The notes under the pieces are model-generated. The model made no database searches and was not told where the DNA came from. It saw only the letters and a list, made by a program, of their open reading frames with translations. From Treponema sp. (lineage in GTDB: Bacteria; Spirochaetota; Spirochaetia; Treponematales; Treponemataceae): a DNA stretch of 64,000 nucleotides. The stretch is from NCBI GenBank assembly GCA_016286535.1, contig JAEESZ010000001.1:124001-188000 (forward strand), written 5' to 3'. The position numbers and the translations under genes were made by a program. Within the stretch, counting starts at the first letter, position 1. Every line of letters starts with the position of its first letter. Positions 58,529 through 64,000 of this stretch are shown in pieces.

Positions 58529-59008
58529 TGCAGCATACGTTTTTTTTTAAAAATTTTTATCCACACCAGCTGCATGTGTAATTTTCTGGCGAAAATTACA
58601 TGCGGAAACTACGCAAATGCAGCATGCGTTTTTTTTAAAAATTTTTATCTACACCAGCTGCATGTGTAATTTTCTGGCGAAAATTACATGCGGGAACTAC
58701 GCAAATGCAGCATGCGTTTTTTTTTATAAAATGCGCGAGCAGGGTTCGGCTTTTGCGGAGCGTTGAAGCCGATAAAGCAGATTCTTTCTGTAATTGAAAC
58801 ACAGAGTGAGCCTTGCGAACATAAAGGCTTCTCGGCGGAGCATAAAGACGGTTCCTGCGGGAGCATTTTACAGAGATTCAAATAAAAGACGATTACGCTG
58901 CCAGCTGCATGTGTAATTTTCTGGCGAAAATTACATGCGGGAACTACGCAAATGCAGCATAGTTTTTTTTTATAAAATGCGCGAGCAAGGTTCGGATTTT
59001 GCGAAGCA
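58529..59008. repeat. Composite noncoding repeat array (three A units, two B units)
   Basis: 'CAGCTGCATGTGTAATTTTCTGGCGAAAATTACATGCGG(G/A)AACTACGCAAATGCAGCAT' at 58567, 58655 and 58902; 'TTTTTTTTTATAAAATGCGCGAGCA(G/A)GGTTCGG(C/A)TTTTGCG' at about 58716 and 58962. Confidence 0.88.
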
Positions 59009-59010
59009 TA

Positions 59011-59047
59011 AAAAAAAAGGAACTGCCTTAAAAAGACAGTTCCTTTT
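59011..59047 (-). terminator. Terminator of 59068-59643 gene
   Basis: AAAGGAACTGcc...acAGTTCC-type stem with T run on the minus strand. Confidence 0.7.
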
Positions 59048-59067
59048 ACTGAGCAGAATACTTTTCC

Positions 59068-59643
59068 CTATGGAAGGAAAGTAATTTCTTTGATTGTCAT
59101 TTTTACAAGGTCTTCATCTGAACCACCATCTTCTACCCATTTCCAGGCATTTAATGGAACTGCAATCTTAATGATTTTTCCAGACATTGCAGAAACATCT
59201 AAATCATATTCATAAGTTCCAGATAATTCATCTGCATCAAAATAGCAGCGGTCTACACCACCGTTATAATAAGTTGTTCCTGGTCCCCAGGTTACAATCT
59301 TGAATTTTGGTGCTTTAGCTGAATTTTTCCATCCATCAACTGTTTTATAATCAAAAACAACATGAACAGTAGAATAGTTTTTTAAGTTAATTCCTTCTTT
59401 TGGTCCATTAATAAAGAAAGAAATTCCGCCACCACCATAACGCATCATTGCATCATAAGTAACAGAGCCGTCAGCATTGAATACCTGATTCTGCATTGTT
59501 CCCTGATTTTCTGCAAGATTTGCTTCTGTAAGTTTAACTGTAATAGGTTTAATCTCTACAGGTGCAGCAGCTTTTTTTGGTGCAGCAGAAAGTGCACCAG
59601 AAATCAACAATAATGTTGCAAGAATAATACTTGTTTTTTTCAT
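59068..59643 (-). CDS. Small secreted CBM-like protein
   Basis: Signal peptide 'MKKTSIILATLLLISGALSA'; beta-rich 191 aa. Confidence 0.6.
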   Translation of the reverse strand: MKKTSIILATLLLISGALSAAPKKAAAPVEIKPITVKLTEANLAENQGTMQNQVFNADGSVTYDAMMRYGGGGISFFINGPKEGINLKNYSTVHVVFDYKTVDGWKNSAKAPKFKIVTWGPGTTYYNGGVDRCYFDADELSGTYEYDLDVSAMSGKIIKIAVPLNAWKWVEDGGSDEDLVKMTIKEITFLP

Positions 59644-59753
59644 TGGGTTCTCCTATATTTCTTAATAATTTAATTCTAAATCCAAAAAGCAATTAGATAA
59701 AGAAAAAGTTACTTAATTTTAAGAAATTAGGAAAAATCCCTTACAAAAAAAAA

Positions 59754-61814
59754 CTAGTAAGTATTTAATCCGCCGGCTTTTAGCTGGAAATGACTGAATT
59801 CCATACTGAAACTTGCCCTTCCCTGTGTTGCAGAACGTAAGTTAGTTGTAAATCCGAACATATTTGCCATTGGTGCCTGGGCATGAATAATTTCTCCTGA
59901 AGCTTTACTGTCCTGGCCCATAATATTTCCACCGCGCTGTGAAAGCTGACTTGAAGCAGGTCCAACAAACTCTTTTGGACAGGAAATATCTACATTCATT
60001 ACAGGCTCTAAAATTACAGGATTTGCGGCATTGCAGGCTTTATCAAAAACCTGGGCTGCACAGGCTTCAAAAGCAAAGGTTGAAGCAGTAAGTTCATTGT
60101 AATCAATCTGAGTTACCTTTACGGCAATATCTGTACAAGGATAACCATATTTAATACCCGAAGATAAAGAAGACATAATTCCACTCTGGATGGCATCCAT
60201 AATTTCCTGTGGAACTTCTGCATGCTTGCAGGTAACTTCGTAAGAATTTCCTGAACCGGTTTCTCTCTGTTCAACAGAAATTGTAAGCCCTGCAACATTT
60301 TCTTTTCCTGCAAGAACCTTATTAAATTCTTCGCTGGCCTGGGCAGAAGAGCTTACAGATTCCCTGTAAGTTACCTGAGGAGCACCAACATTGCATTTTA
60401 CGCCAAAATCATCACGCATACGGGTAACAAGAACATCAAGATGAAGTTCACCCATTCCACTGATGATTAACTGACCAGTTTCTGCATCTTCGTGACTGGT
60501 AAAGGTTGGATCTTCCCGGCTTAAAATTTCAAGAGTTTCGTTCATTTTATCTTTTTCGCTCATGCTTTCCGGTTCAAGAGCGACAGAAATTACAGGCTGA
60601 GGGAACTTTGGCTGCTCAAGTAATACTGTAAAGGCTTCTGTTCCGATTGTATCGCCAGTCTGAGCAAGTTTTAAGCCGATAAATACGCCAATATCACCGG
60701 CACTGATTGAATCGCAAGGTTCTGATTTATTTGCGTGCATACGTAAAATTCTGTTTACACGCTCTCTTTTCTTTTTATTGATATTGAAAATCTGACTTCC
60801 TGTCTGGATTTTACCGCTGTACATTCTTACATAGCAGAGTGGTCCCATTTCGCGGTCATACTGAATTTTAAATACAAGGCCAAGAGGCATTTTTGAAACA
60901 TCACATGGAATTTCAACAGCTTCTTCCTGGTCTTTTTTTACCCTGATTCCCTTTGCTGCAGGAATATCTGTAGGACAAGGAAGATAATCTATAACTGCAT
61001 CGATTAAAGGCTGAACTCCCTGATTATGTCTTGCACTACCCATTACAAATGGAACATAAGAACGGTTTATGGTGCCGCTTCTGATTGCTTTTTTAAGCTG
61101 CTCTACAGAGATTTCGCCGCCTTCAAGGTAGATTTCCATTAAGGCATCATCGCAGCCGGCAACAGTTTCAATAAGTTTTTCGCGCCAGCTCTGGGCCTCT
61201 GCAAGGCGTTCAGAACTTACGTCTGTAACATCAAAAGTTTCACCTTCATCTTCTTCGTGCCAGCGGATTTCTTTCATCTGTAAAAGGTCAATTACACCTT
61301 CAAAATCCGGTCCCTGACCAATAGGAATCTGCAGGGCGAGTGTTTCCACCCCGAATTTTTCTTTTACATCTTCCATAGAGCCAAAAAAGTCTGCACCAAT
61401 TCTGTCCATTTTATTCATAAAACATAAACGTGGTACATTAAACTCATCAGCCTGCTTCCATACAGTTTCTGTCTGAGGCTGTACGCCATCTACGGCACAA
61501 ATTACAGCAACAGCTCCGTCCAGAACACGCAGAGAACGTTCTACTTCGGCTGTAAAATCTACATGGCCCGGAGTGTCTATAATATTAATCTGATGATCTT
61601 TCCAGTAAGTGGTTGTTGCAGCAGAACAAATGGTAATACCTCTTTCCTGCTCCTGAGCCATCCAGTCCATTGTTGCCTGGCCGTCATCAATTTCGCCTAT
61701 CTTATGAATCTTTCCTGTATAATATAAGATACGTTCTGTTGTTGTAGTTTTTCCGGCATCAATGTGAGCCATAATACCAATATTACGCATTTTGTCTAAA
61801 CTGTTAGCTGCCAT
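59754..61814 (-). CDS. fusA: Elongation factor G family protein
   Basis: '[24 protein letters not shown]', '[27 protein letters not shown]', '[13 protein letters not shown]'. Confidence 0.92.
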   Translation of the reverse strand: MAANSLDKMRNIGIMAHIDAGKTTTTERILYYTGKIHKIGEIDDGQATMDWMAQEQERGITICSAATTTYWKDHQINIIDTPGHVDFTAEVERSLRVLDGAVAVICAVDGVQPQTETVWKQADEFNVPRLCFMNKMDRIGADFFGSMEDVKEKFGVETLALQIPIGQGPDFEGVIDLLQMKEIRWHEEDEGETFDVTDVSSERLAEAQSWREKLIETVAGCDDALMEIYLEGGEISVEQLKKAIRSGTINRSYVPFVMGSARHNQGVQPLIDAVIDYLPCPTDIPAAKGIRVKKDQEEAVEIPCDVSKMPLGLVFKIQYDREMGPLCYVRMYSGKIQTGSQIFNINKKKRERVNRILRMHANKSEPCDSISAGDIGVFIGLKLAQTGDTIGTEAFTVLLEQPKFPQPVISVALEPESMSEKDKMNETLEILSREDPTFTSHEDAETGQLIISGMGELHLDVLVTRMRDDFGVKCNVGAPQVTYRESVSSSAQASEEFNKVLAGKENVAGLTISVEQRETGSGNSYEVTCKHAEVPQEIMDAIQSGIMSSLSSGIKYGYPCTDIAVKVTQIDYNELTASTFAFEACAAQVFDKACNAANPVILEPVMNVDISCPKEFVGPASSQLSQRGGNIMGQDSKASGEIIHAQAPMANMFGFTTNLRSATQGRASFSMEFSHFQLKAGGLNTY

Positions 61815-61898
61815 TTTATAAAACCTCTAAAGAAAATGATTTGATTATTATATAAAAAAAGAAGAGAGATACACAAGATAGAAAAGTTAAGGAAGATA

Positions 61899-61930
61899 AA
61901 AAAAATCCCCTGCACAATTAAGTACAGGGG
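61899..61930 (-). terminator. Terminator of 61954-62481 gene
   Basis: Minus strand CCCCTGTACttaattGTGCAGGGGATTTTTTTT. Confidence 0.8.
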
Positions 61931-61953
61931 TGTAAAGAGCCTGAAGTCAGGAC

Positions 61954-62481
61954 TTACATTTTGATTGTAATACCGGCATGTGGATTAATAAGTAAAGCAC
62001 TTGCAGAACCAAATCCAGTTCCAGAACTTGAATCAACAAGACCAAAGAGATAGTAATCTACATCTGTACCGGCAGTAATATAGAACTGTTCATTAATTTT
62101 ATAGTTTGCAGTTACATCAAGACCTGCTCCAATGAACATTGCAAGTCCACCGCCAAAAATAAAATTAATATCTGCTACTGGTGCTAATACCAGAGAGAAT
62201 TTTTCTGTATTTAAAGGACGAATTGCTACACCTATTTTTGTATCAATAGAAATACCACCATTTGCCTTATTAAAATAAGCAGCAGAATAAAGACCTACAC
62301 TTTCTGTAAAGTAGTTATCTCCAGTAATACCAACACCAAACATTGTAGCTTTTGCTCCGCCGTTGTTTAATCCCATGAATGTAGGAACATCAATCTGGAT
62401 AGAAAAATCTTTTTCTGTAGCAAAAGCACCAAAAGTTAATGTCATTAAAAGTGCCAAAACAGCAAATTTTTTCATTTTCAA
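61954..62481 (-). CDS. Small secreted/outer-membrane beta-barrel-like protein
   Basis: Signal peptide, alternating beta pattern, 'GAGLDVTANYKINEQFYITAG', C-terminal 'HAGITIKM'. Confidence 0.6.
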   Translation of the reverse strand: MKMKKFAVLALLMTLTFGAFATEKDFSIQIDVPTFMGLNNGGAKATMFGVGITGDNYFTESVGLYSAAYFNKANGGISIDTKIGVAIRPLNTEKFSLVLAPVADINFIFGGGLAMFIGAGLDVTANYKINEQFYITAGTDVDYYLFGLVDSSSGTGFGSASALLINPHAGITIKM

Positions 62482-62499
62482 TCTCCTTTTGTTTATTTT

Positions 62500-63021
62500 T
62501 TACATCTGAAATGTAATACCTAAATGAGGTGTAAATTTAAGTAATTTGCAGGCACCAGAACCTGTACCACCAGAAGCTAATAACATCTGATAGAAGTCAA
62601 AACCAGAATTTAAGCCACCAGAAACATAGAATGTATCAGAAACTTTATAATTAGCAGTTACATCAAGACCTGCTCCAAAATCTAAAATCATCACAGAATC
62701 AGCAAGAAGGAAATCTACGTTTGCTACAGGCGAAATTAATAAAGAAAATTTATCAAGATTTATAGGACGAATGGAAACTCCAATATTTGTATCCATATTC
62801 ATTCCACCACCACGAATAAAACCAAAATCTACACTTGAATAAAATGAAAGCTTTTCAGAAAGCCAGTTGTTTCCGGCAATACCAAAGGCAATTGCAGGAA
62901 TTTTAGCATCATTTCCAAGATTAATGATTGTAGGTGTGCTAAAATTGATAGACATATCTTTTTCCTGAGCAAATAAGCTTACAGAAAAACACATAAGAAG
63001 GGCTAAAACTAACTTTTTCAT
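62500..63021 (-). CDS. Small secreted/outer-membrane beta-barrel-like protein, tandem paralogue
   Basis: 'GAGLDVTANYKVSDTFYVSGG', C-terminal 'HLGITFQM'; aligns along its length with 61954-62481. Confidence 0.6.
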   Translation of the reverse strand: MKKLVLALLMCFSVSLFAQEKDMSINFSTPTIINLGNDAKIPAIAFGIAGNNWLSEKLSFYSSVDFGFIRGGGMNMDTNIGVSIRPINLDKFSLLISPVANVDFLLADSVMILDFGAGLDVTANYKVSDTFYVSGGLNSGFDFYQMLLASGGTGSGACKLLKFTPHLGITFQM

Positions 63022-63183
63022 AAATATCTCCTTTTTTTAAGTTTACCCGAATAACTAATTGTTATTTAACAAAGAATGACATATAGAGGCCATTACGTCA
63101 AGTTAAAATTTTTCGGGCATAAACTCTTAGGAGATTTCACCTACAGAAAGGATTTTTCCCCTTCTGCAGGCAATAATAATTAA

Positions 63184-63837
63184 TTATAAATGATAACCTA
63201 AACCAACAGAAGGAACTACATAAAGCCCTTTTGTATCTTTTTCTGTTCCGTCTGAATAGATTGTCTTAAACTGGAAGATTACAGGACAGTTTGCATTTAA
63301 ATATAATTTCTTATTTACTTTAAACTGTGCATTTATAGCAGCACCAGCTCCAAGGTAAGTAACTTTACTTACAGAATCTCCGGATTTTGCAGCTCTCCAG
63401 TCAAAAGACATGCCTGGTACTACATAAAGGGTATAAGTCTTGCTTGAAGAGATGTTAATTGCAGGACCCACAAAAAGATTAAAGGAAGTAAAAGAATCAT
63501 ACAAATCTGAGTAATTTGTTTTTGAACTTCCTGTAGTTACTGTATTACCAACGGTTGTAGTAGTTTTGGTAGAAACTGACTGAGGGAAGTAAAGTCCTAA
63601 ATCTGCTCTTACACCAAACTGCTTTGTAAACATTGCCTGAACCCCGATATCTCCACCAAGGCCAAGTTCTGTATTATGAGCAACATAAGAAGTTTTTACC
63701 CCAAAAACTGTTTCTGACCAGCTTGATTTTGTAAAATCAAGAGGAAGGGCAAAGTTTGCATCAAAAGATAAATCTACTGCATAAGCAGAACCCAAAAGAA
63801 GAAAAGCCGAAAGAAGGCCTGTTAATAATTTTTTCAT
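63184..63837 (-). CDS. Outer-membrane beta-barrel-like protein
   Basis: Signal peptide, beta-rich, C-terminal 'VVPSVGLGYHL'. Confidence 0.55.
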   Translation of the reverse strand: MKKLLTGLLSAFLLLGSAYAVDLSFDANFALPLDFTKSSWSETVFGVKTSYVAHNTELGLGGDIGVQAMFTKQFGVRADLGLYFPQSVSTKTTTTVGNTVTTGSSKTNYSDLYDSFTSFNLFVGPAINISSSKTYTLYVVPGMSFDWRAAKSGDSVSKVTYLGAGAAINAQFKVNKKLYLNANCPVIFQFKTIYSDGTEKDTKGLYVVPSVGLGYHL

Positions 63838-64000
63838 AAATCCTCCACTTTTACCAATTCGAAGCCGTTATCAAGTAAGGCACAAATTAATAAATCTAAA
63901 TAATCATACAAAGGGCGGGCATTTTTTACAAGAGAGCTGCCCAAAGACACAGGTACAATTCCGCTTCCGGTTTTCTTAAGGGTATTGCAGTATTCCTGAA
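63834..64000 (-). CDS. Partial CDS; C-terminus possibly a polysaccharide deacetylase-like protein
   Basis: Reverse strand reads ...QEYCNTLKKTGSGIVPVSLGSSLVKNARPLYDYLDLLICALLDNGFELVKVEDL*, TGA overlapping the ATG of the 63837 gene. Confidence 0.4.
   Translation of the reverse strand, partial: QEYCNTLKKTGSGIVPVSLGSSLVKNARPLYDYLDLLICALLDNGFELVKVEDL

Noticed and set aside
58684-58881. 65-aa ORF within the repeat array
   Set aside because: Low-complexity translation of repeat DNA without SD or domain; treated as noncoding.
58529-58960. Possible CRISPR array
   Set aside because: Units are 87-90 bp direct repeats with internal palindromes, not short repeats separated by unique spacers, and no cas genes are present.
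59754-61814. EF-G with [10 protein letters not shown] instead of GITITSAATT as a novel factor
   Set aside because: Small substitution consistent with known EF-G paralogue diversity; no support for novelty.
63144-63175. CCTGCAGAAGG...CCTTCTGTAGG hairpin below the 63184 gene
   Set aside because: Strong stem but no clear T-tract; probably an ordinary 3' hairpin, insufficient to call a terminator or riboswitch.

Overview
This is an AT-rich window that looks like Treponema/Spirochaetes, judged from protein content only. Almost all genes are on the minus strand. (i) 3' part of argH at the left edge. (ii) Two large paralogous, ATPase-less ABC-transporter blocks: block A about 828-14036 and block B about 20358-33106. 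Each has the order: giant solute-binding protein with N-terminal CBM-like domains, permease, permease, NHL/TPR protein, Yip1-like membrane protein, DUF5696-like protein, permease, permease, second solute-binding protein. NHL/TPR and Yip1 are separate genes in A and one fused gene in B. (iii) Between the blocks: a Na+-pumping oxaloacetate decarboxylase operon (oadG-oadA-oadB) continuing into DUF1700/DUF4097-like and PspC genes, plus an SGNH hydrolase. (iv) Hemicellulose genes: two small secreted CBM-like proteins, CE2-like esterase, GH130, GH8. (v) A complete alternative chemosensory cluster (2 polytopic MCPs, hybrid CheA-REC, CheR-TPR, CheB, 2 CheW-like) whose only evident output is a class III cyclase with a degenerate receiver domain. 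(vi) Housekeeping genes (CYTH, LacI, dapB, Gfo/Idh/MocA, lysC, RNase II-family, MsmX/UgpC-type ATPase, tRNA-Leu(GAG), EF-G), a composite noncoding repeat and small outer-membrane-like proteins. The best candidate for an undescribed system is the duplicated CBM-SBP/NHL-TPR/Yip1/DUF5696/double-permease block. The chemosensory-cyclase cluster is second. All family assignments are by eye; no database search was run.
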